Positions 11,612-22,970 of a stretch of DNA of 64,000 nt are shown in pieces. Both the position numbers and the translations under genes were made by a program. The stretch's first letter is position 1, and each line of letters begins with the position of its first letter. The stretch is from Paragyromitra xinjiangensis (Eukaryota; Ascomycota; Pezizomycetes; Pezizales; Discinaceae), in contig JBCAMK010000018.1 in assembly GCA_038503065.1 (NCBI GenBank), forward strand, positions 1,603,003 to 1,667,002, written 5' to 3'. The notes beneath the pieces were generated by a model, which was not told the DNA's origin, did no database searches, and saw only the letters and a list, made by a program, of their open reading frames with translations.

Positions 11612-12619
11612 AAATCAGTTGAATCTTTTCCTCATTCATCACCTAACCAAAATAATAGTGAATAGTAAACTTTATGAAGATAGTGAGATGAGACTGCAAA
11701 TGGTGAGCCATGAATCATTCGGCTCCAACCTCACTAGAAATACCTAATTTTTTTCTAACAAAATATCATTAGTCTATAGATATTAAAATTCTTCTTGGAG
11801 CGATTATACCTCATGTAAGTTGATCGTCTTTCAAAGAAATGGAGCTACTAACACTCACAGTGGAGCGGGTGCTATATCCTTCCGGAGCCCGATGACTTGT
11901 AACTAGCAACCGGCGATGAACCCACCAACTGGTACAATAAAGGTGGAGATGAAGATGAAGATTAAGCAATCGAGCTCTAGTTAGATGGGATTCGCTCAAA
12001 CATAAAATTTTCTCGAATTCTGTTTTTGCCCATGTTTCCTACTCTGAAGAATGTCAGTACAATAGTGGGGAGGCGTACAGATTGAGGCACTGCTTATAGC
12101 TCGTGTAAAGGGGTCGCTTCAAATCCCCCGTAACGTGATACATACATTGTCATGATTATGAGTAGCATTTCCCATCGACTTGTTCGAGCAGCACTATGAG
12201 AGATATACGTAATACTACTACTTATCCAACAACCTCCTAGGGTATTCACACAAACTCCTCAGTGGATACGCCGAAAGGATCTTAGGATTCCTACCCTTAA
12301 CGTCGTAGTCACCCATATATCACGCCCGATAAAGGCATGAAGGATTAATCCTGCATAAATCAGACGCTGTGGGACGGAGTAATGCACGTGCCCAATCGAT
12401 TACTAGAGTTTCAGACGATGCTAGTTATTAGATTATTCCGTGAGGCCCTACACCGAACGGAGAATCTATCTATTGCACGGGATCAAAAATAGCCCGAAAT
12501 CCGCATCACAGCCAAACGCCGTAAGGCGCTGTCACACACCAAAATACAATAAAACCCCCTCGGGTATCAGTTGCTCTCTAGAAAGGACCTTACTTTGTAG
12601 TAGCGAGGTGGATTTGTTA
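11612..12619. other. Intergenic 3' of K2
   Basis: The first 300 bp contain candidate remnants of the family's terminal exons (near 11781-11815 and 11861-11896). From about 11900 to 12619 I see no coding, RNA or repeat signal that I can support. Confidence 0.45.
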
Positions 12620-13033
12620 TGAGCAAAGGTTTTATCTACCCTTAACGGATAAGATCTGGTTTAATCTACCCCCATGAAACTGTATCTCTTTTCAACACAA
12701 TTCATCGCTTCCCATCATGGCTGCCATCTATAAAACAAGCGGTTCCTTTCCGATGAGATCTTGTATCTAGGGGTGCAATCTATCTCCTACCAGCAGCGAA
12801 GCACAAAAGTGAGGCAGCCCTTCTGCTGCGCCTTATGTACTTGCTGTAGACAGCCTGACAATCTTGCGAATGATGTACCTTTATTTGGAGTCTAGGAGGA
12901 AGTTATAGTGGCTAGGAATGTGGGTGGAGGCCACGGTACATAGGAAAAGAAGAGCGAGCCTTAGGGTAGATTAAACCCGAAGGGCAGATTAAACCAAACT
13001 TTATCCGTCAAGGGTAGATTAAGCCTTTGCTCA
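12620..13033. mobile_element. MITE-like element with 52-bp terminal inverted repeats
   Basis: The ends are TGAGCAAAGG and its complement. Arm 12620-12671 pairs with the far arm ending at 13033 at about 45 of 52 positions, and six of the seven differences are transitions. The inner edge repeats a TTTAATCTACCC motif several times. The 414-bp body encodes nothing recognisable, so it is a non-autonomous element. No target-site duplication is clear. Confidence 0.72.
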
Positions 13034-13133
13034 ATTATACACAAAGCATTGACATATGCCACAAGCTTATCATGACTAGATAGTTTAATATGCGGCTGTG
13101 GCAGAGAGCTCAAGTCAAGGAGGCATGGCTGTA

Positions 13134-13551
13134 CAGTTCAATCGCCCTATAAGGGTATCTGCTCTATAAGGGTATACTTGGCAGTCCCGACTTTTTTTGT
13201 ATGGTAAAATAAGGGTATCGCTTTATAAGAATACCCTTAAGGTTTTGAAATTTCTTTGGTGGTATACCCTTATAGCTAGTGTATGGTTAAGGTTTTTTAA
13301 GTGATAGGTCTTCATCACCCTTGACATGCTTGCCAGTATCTCACATATTACTATCACAGCATTCATCTCAAAAGTCCCGGTTTTTAAAAAGGCAGGCTTT
13401 TCCGAAATATGGGCCTAGAAGCCTCCAGATATTTTGGGGCCTGATACAAAATCTAAAATTAGAAATATCACTCAGTGGTACTATAAGGGTAACTGCTCTA
13501 TAAGGGTATAAACTCTGACCCGGAGTGAACCCTTATAGGGAGATTGAACTG
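13134..13551. mobile_element. Tc1/mariner-type MITE with TA target duplication
   Basis: Ends read TA-CAGTTCAATCGCCCTATA and, in reverse, CAGTTCAATCTCCCTATA-TA. The 418-bp element is thus flanked by TA dinucleotides at 13132-13133 and 13552-13553, as expected for Tc1/mariner/pogo insertions. The motif CTATAAGGGTA recurs inside both ends. It has no transposase frame. The sequence at 30272-30440 shares these ends and appears to be a shorter relative. Confidence 0.8.
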
Positions 13552-14583
13552 TATACGTAATGTTATTTTGACCCCACAAAATATCCCACAAGACCGCGCA
13601 CAACTACCAAATATCACTTGATGGCGTACAGACGTTTACCGAAGATGATCTATTTACGGTGCAATCACCCCACAAGAATATGAAATTCGAGTGAACCTAT
13701 ATTTTTCTAGAGCAGATATTCCTCTATTTCGGGTTGAAATCAGAGAGCTGCATGCACTAAAGTTGTAGCACACAACTTACTCAACGCCTCCAATACCAAG
13801 TAACAGGACTTAACTCATCATCTACAGGATAATCCAAAGCCCCAACAATAAACCCTCAAAACACAATCTCTTATCTCTATCTTTATCTAACCGCTGCGAT
13901 CGGAGTTGATTACACTTAATACTACTCCATGCCCCCGCCACCAATGGACTAGTCACAAAATGGCAACGAGGTCACGAATCAGAGAAACCAAAAACTAAAT
14001 GCGGAAAGCTTCGCGAACCATCGGAAGTAGTGTGACTTTATCTAGATTCCCGTGTTACCAACAAATATACCAGCGTAAATGAAATATCTATCTATCTATC
14101 TAACAAATATACCACCACAACCCTAACCCTGAAGAAGATATATTTGGATAATGGAGGAACGTGAGACATTAGATTTTGCGACTGCATGGACTGTAGATTT
14201 CCCAAATTCCAGGAAATCGGACCGTTGGAAATGCACGGATATTACTGGCGCCGGCAGTCACAGGCATAGTGCAGAATGTGATGCATGCTCTTTCTGTGAG
14301 CAACTACATGTAGCAAGGACCAATGCATCTTGATGAAACTCACTTAAAATAGTCCATGGACTTTATATAGAAACACAGATAAGGAAGCTCCAGGCCACGT
14401 TGAAAACACCACAACTTTACCACCCGACAAAACCAGGTCTGAAAGATGTATATACCCGCAAGAAAATCACCCCTTACACCCTAACCCCACTTTACGCAAC
14501 CCCCTTACACCGAACCAAGAAAACCAGAAACCCAATTATGTATAAACCAAGCATCGCCAAAATCAATCTCGTTCAAAACACCC
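13552..14583. other. Intergenic, low-complexity patches
   Basis: A (TATC)n microsatellite lies near 14088-14106, flanked by repeated AACAAATATACCA. The 16-mer AACCCTAACCCTGAAG at 14119-14134 recurs at 19143-19158. The open frames here lack recognisable domains. The last part is the 3' flank of the inositol-pentakisphosphate 2-kinase gene. Confidence 0.5.
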
Positions 14584-15984
14584 CTACTCCTCACCAGTCC
14601 TACAATTCCTCGACTGTCCTTTCCCGCTGTACCACCCACCCATTCTCAACCGCCGCTCAACATCCCTCCAGTAAACCGCTCTTCCGCCCTCTCCACCCTT
14701 CAGATCTAAATCACCAATCTTGCAATCAATCTTGGCCTCCATGCCCCGTCCCCGCCGCTTACGCACCCACACTTTCAGGAATAGAGAACAGTCTCGAAGC
14801 GTCATGGCGGTCCAGATATCGTCCTCATCAGCGAGAATGGGTTCATACTTTTCGCCAGTTGCCAGGCCAGCTCTTCTCAGTTCCTCCTCAGAAGGAAGAG
14901 TGTCGTTTTCGCCCATTAGCTGTAGAGTGGCTGACGTGAACACGCCACGGGAGCCAAACCGCGACTGCAGTTGCTTCATCAATGGTATGATTGGTGAGGT
15001 GCGAAAGAAATTGGTCAATAATGTGACCAGTGAGTTTGACAGCGCCTCCGCCAGCTTTTCATTGATATTTGGTGGTGGTGGTGAGTCGTCCTCAGCATCT
15101 TCATCATCATCAGAAGGTGGTGTCGGGTCAGCAATCATAACAGCATTATCCATGTTGACGATTGCAAATGTAGCTCTTTCGATTCGAGCCGGATCACCGG
15201 AGGAGAGATCAAGTGGACAGAACTCGGCGGCCTCAGTCTCATGTTCTTCATCCTGCGGTCCGTGACGCTCCCTGCTCTTCTGAGACTGCATAAAACGGAC
15301 AGCGCATGTCCGACATAGCTTCCAGTTTGCCGGGGCGTTGGGGGATTGAGTGAGCCATTTAGGCTTAAACTCGATCATAGCCATGTCCTTCCAGATTTCG
15401 CCCTCATCCTCTTCTTCTTCCATATCCGTATCCTCGTCATCGTCATCCACGACTGAGCGACGACGTGCAGGAGCTGGGGGGTTTAGATATAGGTAATTTC
15501 CACAACTCATATCCTCAACCAGCAGCCCCCAGGGTTCCTTGTCGTCCAACAGACGTCGCTTCTTTGGCGGTTTGACAGGACGACCAGCCCAATCAGTGGG
15601 CTCGTCATCGTTCATCGATACGAGGAGAGTGTTGAGTGCGGGGATCAAAAATGATGATAAAGAAATGATCTCGGTACGCATAAGGTACTCACCCATCAGG
15701 GGACCGAAACGGCCATGCAAGTGGTTATGCAGCTGCTGGGTCGTGGGAGAGCCAGGCAGAGCCTTACGGAGACGAAGCAGATATGGTTTCTAGATGGAGG
15801 TTAGAGGGGTTAAAACGGGATAAACCGAGAGGAGGGAACAACGAACGAAGAATGAGTCCGCTCCCACATACCGGTACAGGACGTTGTTGGCTCCTTCACC
15901 GAAGTATTCCCACTCGTCAGGGTCGTCCAGGACACGGCCAGGGACAGGAGGGGGGATGGCTGAGGCAGGAGCAGGAGAGGCCAT
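14584..15984 (-). CDS. ipk1: Inositol-pentakisphosphate 2-kinase
   Basis: Exon 15984-15868 and exon 15789-14584 encode about 440 residues. The enzyme phosphorylates Ins(1,3,4,5,6)P5 at the 2-position to make InsP6 (phytate), a nuclear cofactor for mRNA export. Supporting motifs are an N-terminal WEYFGEGANNVLYRY (nucleotide-binding glycine region), LLRLRKALPG just after the intron, IEFKPKWL (family EIKPKW signature) and MTLRDCSLFLKV (MTLRDC signature) near the C-terminus. Two acidic linkers are present (DDDDEDTDMEEEEDEGE and SDDDEDAEDD). The intron donor was taken as GTGGGA because GTATGT five bases upstream breaks the frame. A further donor-like GTGAGT near 15694 lies in open frame, so a small extra intron is possible. 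It is a housekeeping gene amid accessory ones. Confidence 0.92.
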
Positions 15985-17206
15985 TAGGATGAACTAGCCA
16001 AACTGTTGTGATGAGGGGATGGTGTAGAGGGGGGGCTTCAATAGCGACTCCAGTCTTGGCAGCGAGTGAGATGAGGATGGGGACTACCACATACAAGGAT
16101 GGAGATGGAGATGGAGGGAGGATATTGAAGGGGGTCTATGCAGGAAGGTGAGCAGAGGGGTGGAGATAGAAGAGGATATAGAGGGTAGAGAACACAGAGA
16201 AGGGTTATAACAGGGATAGAATGGAGTATGAGGGAGAGCAGAGAGCAGAGAGCAGAGAACAGAGAACAGTCCACCAAGACTACACGTAAATAACACCCCA
16301 CCTCCAGACGGAAATAGTCCCTGTTTCGTCCGCCAGAGACGTGATCCAGCGTGACACTGACCCGGGTATCTCGCCCTCTTTCGTCTTCCCCGCCTGTTCC
16401 CTCTCCACGCGACGTCACCCTTCTTGAAACGTCCCCGGAGATCATCGATCATCGATCGCCGCCGTTGCCAACTCTGCGTGAGCTGATTGATTCGCCACCT
16501 GAGTGTTGGAAGTCACGCTGAAGGGAAACGTTACCCGAGTAGGTAGAGCGCAGTCTCGAGGTACAGTAAAGTACAGATAGAAAGGTACCTCGCACAGGTA
16601 CACAGCTCCGATCCATGCAAGTACCCTGGATCGTTCCGAAGAACCTTCCGTGTCACAACCACCAACCCACATATCGCTCGATGCGATGCCACTGGCCCCC
16701 CCTCCCTGATCCACTGCGGCAATTTCCCCTCCCACCCGCATAAATCGCGATGTCACTTTATTCCTGCCGATGCCCTTCCCATGGGAAAGTACGGAATCTA
16801 CGATCGCTTCTCGTGTTTCATGTAGACTTGATGCGATAAGAAGGCGGGGTCTTGACCTGAGATAAGGTGCGGCTCTTGTGGCACGTGACGATAAGGGCGA
16901 CGTGTCGCGTTGCCTGGTACGAGCTGAGTCACCGCGCATCATGGGTCGTCACTCTGGTACGTGGCGCCATCAGATGGATGTTCTGCCATGAATCTGTGAC
17001 TCACAGTTCATCACTCGTCTTGGTTTGTGATAGAAGTAATACGGAGTCTAGTGCTTGTTTTAAGGTATTAGAGAGGATATCTGCATTCAAGCGTGGATAT
17101 ATACAAGTCTCGCAAAACCCGAACACGAACCAGTAAATCCGCCTGGGTATCTACTCAACATAACTACACGATTCTATATTACAACCAATACCAAACACCA
17201 ACCCCA
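15985..17206. other. Upstream region of ipk1
   Basis: The first 300 bp upstream of the start are purine-rich on the plus strand, with repeated GAGAGCAGAGA/GAGAACAGAGA near 16230-16265 (pyrimidine tract on the coding strand), as in many fungal promoters and 5' leaders. An ATCATCGATCATCGATCG run lies at 16441-16458. The minus-strand frames are low complexity and probably not genes. Confidence 0.5.
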
Positions 17207-18951
17207 TTACACCTCCTTCCCAACATCCCTCTCCTCCTGCTTCCTCCTCGCCTCCTCCGCCTCCCTCTTCTTAGTCTTTACCATCCTCCACCTCGCCACT
17301 GAAGCACAAAACGGAAACAACACAATACTAACCGCACACCACACAAACAAAACCCCAAAATTCAACCCAATCCTCGAATGCACATCAAAAATAATCGTCC
17401 GACTAGCCTCCACGATATTATGCATTGGCCACGCATACCCATACTTATAGAAGCTCGGCGATAACGGGACGAAGTAGAATGACACACATACATTACAGAT
17501 GACCCAAAAGATCAGCCATAGCGAGAACCAAGGTGGTCCAAGCAGCATACACATATTCTCCGACGGAAGGCTTCGTTTCTAGTTAGTATTTACGTAATAT
17601 AATTGGACCTAGAGACTCACCCGAATGATGTCATGCCGACCCAATTCAACATCCAGTACACCATGAAGCTGCCGCGGCCGTAGGCTGAGGCGTGGGCAAC
17701 GTCGGTTTGGCTGCCGGGGGGACGGGAGAATGGGACGCCGAATGCGAGGGAGACGAGGGAGTAGCAGAGGGAGAGGAAATAGAAGGTGGTTATGGAGGCT
17801 AGGATGCGCCAGATTACGAAGTTGGAGAATTTGAGGGGTCGGTGTTCTGTGTATTGTTAGTTGGTTGGTATAGGGTTAGGTTTTGGGGGTTTGTACCAGC
17901 TGGGGCTAGAAAGGCGCCATGGACGGGTAGGAAGAAGGGGAAGGCGAAAAATGAGAAGATAACCAAATCTGGAGACTGTCAGTATATTTTGGTAGTGCAG
18001 AGCTAGGTGAACCTACAGATCAATCCCACAGAAGTGGACGGAGTTGCAACTGGAATATCAAATGGCCGGAGGTTATAGGTTGTGAACCCGATCGCTGGAT
18101 TGAGCACCTGTGGAGCTATTGCTATATTCTTTCGTATCGAAGGGTTGCTCATATTCTTTGCTACCTCGGATATCCACTTTGATCCAAAGCTCGCAGTGGC
18201 TTCATTTCGCATCATTTGAAGCTCAGGTAGAATATCTAAGACCCGAATTAATCCCCGTTACTCATCCTAACTGTAGCATAGAAACTTACATTCATCAACA
18301 ATCGCTTCCTGTCTCGCCTCCACGAACACTATTTGCCCTGCACCCAAAGGATCATATGTTTTATTCCCTGTTTCCAGCGCCTGCTTCAATAGTGCCGTGG
18401 CATTGGCATTTATTATCATAGCCGCCCAATGGTGCTGCTTGTAGATAGTCCGTCGCACTTCTAACGGGTCGTTGTTGAAATCTGACGGAGTCATAAATCG
18501 ATATCCTAGATGTGGACCAGGTTGCTTGATCTGCTCCTCTATTGTCTGAACGATTGATGGTCCAACAATTGGTTCGACGTCCAAGTAAGGTGCTGTTTTG
18601 CCATCGAAATCGACGACGATAACAGTGAGGGATGAATATTTATTGAAAAGATGGTAAAGTGAGCCCCAATCTATTAAGCATTAGCACGTACAGAAAGTAG
18701 TACAAGATGAATGCCACTTACACAATGACAGAAGCGCTAACACTGCAACTCCCAAAAACACAGCTACAACACAACCACAGTTAACACTGGCAAACTCAAC
18801 ATTGGCAATCAAACATACTCATTCTTAGCCATCTTAAAAGGACTCCATTCCTTTTAGCGGCCATCTCAGGATGCCAAAACCCAATTGAGCTAGCCCGGTC
18901 CTTCCCATCCTGGTTCACAGTACTGGTGCTTGAAGCTGGTGATGGCGACAT
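17207..18951 (-). CDS. SNG1/DUF3533-family multispan membrane protein
   Basis: Seven exons (18951-18819, 18763-18722, 18670-18290, 18235-18017, 17968-17897, 17846-17621, 17570-17207) read continuously into 478 residues. The start gives MSPSPASSTSTVNQDG, then the family-like SSIGFWHPEMAAKRN before the first membrane span (VFLGVAVLALLSL). Next are YWGSLYHLF, VIVVDFDG, an extracytosolic region with a tyrosine/hydrophobic core, and a C-terminal block of four or five spans (FVIWRILASITTFYFLSL, FMVYWMLNW, WFSLWLIFWVICNVCVSFYF, GVLFVWCAVSIVLF). The protein ends in a charged tail, AEEARRKQEERD. Yeast SNG1 affects nitrosoguanidine resistance and plasma-membrane phospholipid asymmetry. The gene looks intact. 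Its function here is inferred from the family only. Confidence 0.87.
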
Positions 18952-20135
18952 CTCTTAGAACTCTAACTTCTGATATGGTCAGTTTCGAGAATAGATTGCT
19001 TGCGAGCATTGAGATATAGCGATGAAAAAAATTGTTATTTCCTGAACCGGCATAAACTCGGCCGAAGCTCCTGATTCTAGCGTCATCTATTTTCCTACAT
19101 TGGTAAGGTACCGGTTCCAATAATGACGTTTGCGTCCTAGTGAACCCTAACCCTGAAGCTATTTGTCACACGAATGCGGAGCAAGCGTCTTCTGTGGATT
19201 TGAGTTTTTCTTTGGGATGGCGCGACGGGAGTGGCAATTTAAGTGTGTGCCGAGGCTATGCAGGGACGAAACTAATCCGTTCGGAGAAGTTGTGTGGGGA
19301 AACAATTGTTGGAGGCGAGCAGAGTACTTTTGATCACAGTGGTAGCGATACTTATTTATTAGTCACCAGTCATACGCAACCACAGGCGTAGTTCTGAGAC
19401 TTAAAAGTATTAGTGATACCAAGCCTCGGCACAGGCGAGCTTTTGTTTACTTACAGTTAATGCCTTCAACCCTTCGAAAGATTGGAAATGCGAGTGATTT
19501 CTCAGCACTTCGGGATATCCTTCAACTCTTTTCTCTAAAAATCTAGAACTCGGTAGAAACTCCTGTATCCTGCACTGATCGCAATATCCTCAAGGCTCAT
19601 ATCTACATGTAGACAGGTATATTGACGAACCTATTAGCTCTGAACGATTCACTTCACAGGTCACAGGATTCGTGAAACAACGAGGATCGAAACTTTCGAG
19701 TGACAGCCAATGGATTTCTGCGCATTTCGCCAACAGCCAACCACAGCCACGCGCAGCAAACAATGAGAAACGTATTACCCGAACGTCTGCCCTATTGGCT
19801 GCCTGAACAATCTTATCGACTCTCCTACAAACAACTCCATCCACTCTGGGAATGCACTATCAAAACTTCAAGTAACACCGATGAGCTGCTGTGTCCGTGC
19901 GTCATGCATAACGGGCCCCTGCCAAGCACCAACCAGGGTTAGATGCTTTTTTCGAGGCTGAACGCTGGCAGCTCAGTACAGCTCACCAAAAGCTCCATTG
20001 GCTGCCTGTAAATATCGAGCAGACACGTCAGGATGTAGAAACCAGCTCCCTATCTCTTTACTTTCCAATTCTTCGAGTTTGACCATCTTTCATAACTCAA
20101 TTCCTCGCGCAAATCATCTCGAAGGATAATCAACC
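18952..20135. other. Intergenic between divergent SNG1-like and nucleotidyltransferase-like genes
   Basis: I find no supportable gene. A telomere-box-like AACCCTAACCCTGAAG lies at 19143-19158. The last 100 bp before 20136 are pyrimidine-rich (TCATAACTCAATTCCTCGCGC...) and look like a fungal promoter or leader. Confidence 0.45.
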
Positions 20136-22970
20136 ATGCAACTTCCAAACCCCCCTAAGCTCGATGAGCATGATCCCTCGGTGTCGAGAATGGCAATTGA
20201 ATACCTGAGCTATCACCTGGAGCTATACCAAGCTCGGCAGGACCAATTCGAGGCTTTGAAGAAGGAGCCCAATTCAGCGTTCAAATTGGGTAATGTTCCC
20301 CAGCTGAGGGAGGTTGCTGTAGGTGGGATTGTCAAGTCTCTTCGAGAAGACCCAGATCAGGAGGCCGTGGGTATCATAACGGATTCGATTCCGCCTCATT
20401 TGTTGGAATCGGTTATGAACGATCCTAGGATACCTTATAGTGCTTTTAGGAGGATAAATGCAAAGAGGATGGAGGATGTAGCGGCTGGCGAAGGGGACGA
20501 AGTTGATGAGTGGATCCAAAAGAACGAGAAGTGGATGAGGGTGGATGAAACAGGATTGGTCACGTTAGATGATGCTAAAGGTAAGCATCCACCTGGATAT
20601 TGATATTACCTCTATAATCACAAACAAACCTGACCTATCATAGCAATCTTTCCCACCGCAACTCATACATCGACTGAGATCATAATTCCCCGTCGCCAAC
20701 CACCACCGGCCTCTTTTTGTTTCCTGGATCAAAAACGTCCTTCAAGCTTGTCTATTCTTCCCTCTACAGACCGCTTCATCGAGACGTTCAACCGCGTCAC
20801 CAATAATTGTCTGAAAGGGCTAGATTGGAACAATGTTTTTCTCGCGGGTGGAATGCCCTTGAACATACTCCTCTGCACCGACCCTAGCATGGATGACACC
20901 TTCGCCGAAAGCGACCTAGATATATACATTTACGGGTTGAACCCCAGCCAAGCAAACGAGAAGATCAAACACATCTACAACGTGTGGAGCACCAACGTTG
21001 GGGAGAAGTCAGTTAGAGCAGGAATTTGTGTCAAGAACGCCAAAACCGTAAACTTCCTCGGCGAGTTCCCTGATAGGAGAATTCAGATCGTCCTTAAAAT
21101 CATCAAGAGTCCTATAGAAGTTTTACTGAACTTCGATCTCGATCCGTGCGCGGTTGGATTTGATGGGACGAGGGTTTTGATGCTGCCCCGTGCTGCAAGG
21201 GCTTTGGAAACGGGGTATACTACGTTTACTATGCACCTAGTACACGGTAAGTTGGATTCTAGTGACTAGTGTTACGTGTGCTGACGGGTGTAGGACATCA
21301 TTTGGGTTGGTTTTTCGTGTGGATTCTTGCTATTCAATCAGATAATTGATACTAGGTACCTATTCTAGGCGATCGTCGGGCAACTCGAGAACTCCGGGTC
21401 TATAAGTATGCATCCCGTGGCTTCGGAATCAGGATTCTCCCATGTTATATGGATGATCTTGCCATCGACTTCAAGAAACGCGGAATCGCTCCTATATACT
21501 TTCAGCAGAGAAAGCGTCAGGACGAACAGATTGTGAAGGGTCTCAAGGCGGTGAAAAGGATTGCGTTTGCCGCGGAAGACATGGTCCGTCGTTTTGTACT
21601 CAACGAAGTCGATGGAAAAGATGCTAGTGGGACGGTATATGATGAATGGGGCGAATTTGATAATAGGAATTGGGTGACGACGCCTCAAGGGAGGGTTCCG
21701 TTGTGTTCGTTTAAGACGTTGGATGCATTGAAGCAGCATATTGGAAAACCTGGGGGGAGGCTTGGGATTGGGAGCTTTGAGTTGTTTTTGAGACACTGTG
21801 CGGCGTGGAAGCTGGAGTGCGAGGGGAGGTTGAGGTGGGTGTTGAGCTTTCACTAGTTGCTTGTGGCTATGTAGGCTTGGTGCTGACCGGGATAGGATCG
21901 ATTATAACGACTTTGCGGATACATATGCGACGGAAGGGGCATATGATGATCTACCATCATTCTCTTGGAATGAGGATTTCAATGCTGAGAAATTTATGAG
22001 AGATATCGATACTTACAACTTGTGTCTGCATCGTAATATGCTTGGTCTATTTGACCATATGGAAGATGGTAGAAACCGAGAGCAAGGTTCGAGCTTTATT
22101 GCTATAGCGGTTCGTAGGTAAAAACGCATCATACTAACGCGGCATGGTATCTATTTAGAATGCCAACTCGGGAAAATGGCGATAAGGCCCGCACGCATGA
22201 CCTATGCCAAAAACCTCCAAGGTGTCATGGATCAGCAACTCGCAATTCCAGTCTTCATACCCCAAGAACTCGAAGAAAGTTTTGAGAGCGCATACAAAAA
22301 TGCCATGAAACTTGCGGGTCTTAATGATCCTCTTTTTCACAGCCAGGTTGATAGCGATGGTGATTTGATAGTCCGGTTATGGTTGATTGGTAACCAAACA
22401 ATGTGGGCCCGCATCGACCGTACAATCGACGAGTACCACCACTTTTAACATCCTAGTACTACAAACAGAACTAACATGGCTTGTAGGATTTTCGAATCTC
22501 TTTGGACTTTCTTCCACATCCAACAACTCGCCCCTGGCTACATCTCTGCCGTCTACGGTGAGGATGAGGATTACTTTGACGAGTCTACCCTGCAGTTTCT
22601 CGTCCGTTCACATCTCGAGCGGCGCATCCCGCGTCCCGTAGAGCCAGGTAGGAATATTGACGCCAGCACAGGGGAAGGTGGTGTTCAAGGATTTTTTACG
22701 TGGCCTTCCGAGGAAGAGAAGCAGTTATTTGATATTTGGACGAGGGATTGCCCGTTGGAAGTTTATAGAGGTTTAGATGCACCTTTTTGTTCTACGAGCT
22801 CGTTTGATGAAACGCACAACCTGAAAGAACCGGATGAGGATAAGTATTGGGGGAGCGACGATGAAAAGGAAGAAGCAAGGGTGTGGAGGGATATAGTGGA
22901 GGAAGTTAAGAGGAAGAGGAAGAGAATTGATAGTCAATTGATCGAGGGTGAGAAATTTGCTAGGGTTTGA
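20136..22970 (+). CDS. Large fungal protein with nucleotidyltransferase-like motif
   Basis: Seven exons (20136-20580, 20644-21246, 21294-21305, 21369-21834, 21875-22113, 22159-22432, 22487-22970) join into 840 residues. Around residues 200-245 it shows FLAGGMPLNILL followed by ESDLDIYIYGL. This matches the GG...DhDh pattern of the nucleotidyltransferase (pol-beta) fold and suggests metal-dependent nucleotide transfer. Later conserved-looking blocks are RRIQIVLKI, VLLNFDLDPCAVGFDG, LPRAARALETGYTTFTM and RGFGIRILPCYMDDL. I recall such blocks from a widespread, uncharacterised fungal family often labelled ankyrin-like, but I see no ankyrin repeats here. The C-terminus is acidic then basic (DEDKYWGSDDEKEEARVW...KRKRKR), which may be a nuclear signal. 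Exon 3 is only 12 nt. The enzymatic role is unproven. Confidence 0.8.

Noticed and set aside
12095..12130. Possible tRNA T-arm (GGGGTCGCTTCAAATCCCCC)
   Set aside because: The loop would be too long and there is no A-box or anticodon arm upstream.
14720..15265. 181-residue plus-strand frame rich in Ser
   Set aside because: It is antisense to the ipk1 coding region, which has clear family motifs on the other strand.
16038..16452. Two overlapping minus-strand frames of 120-135 residues
   Set aside because: Low-complexity translation of a purine/pyrimidine tract in the ipk1 upstream region; no motif.
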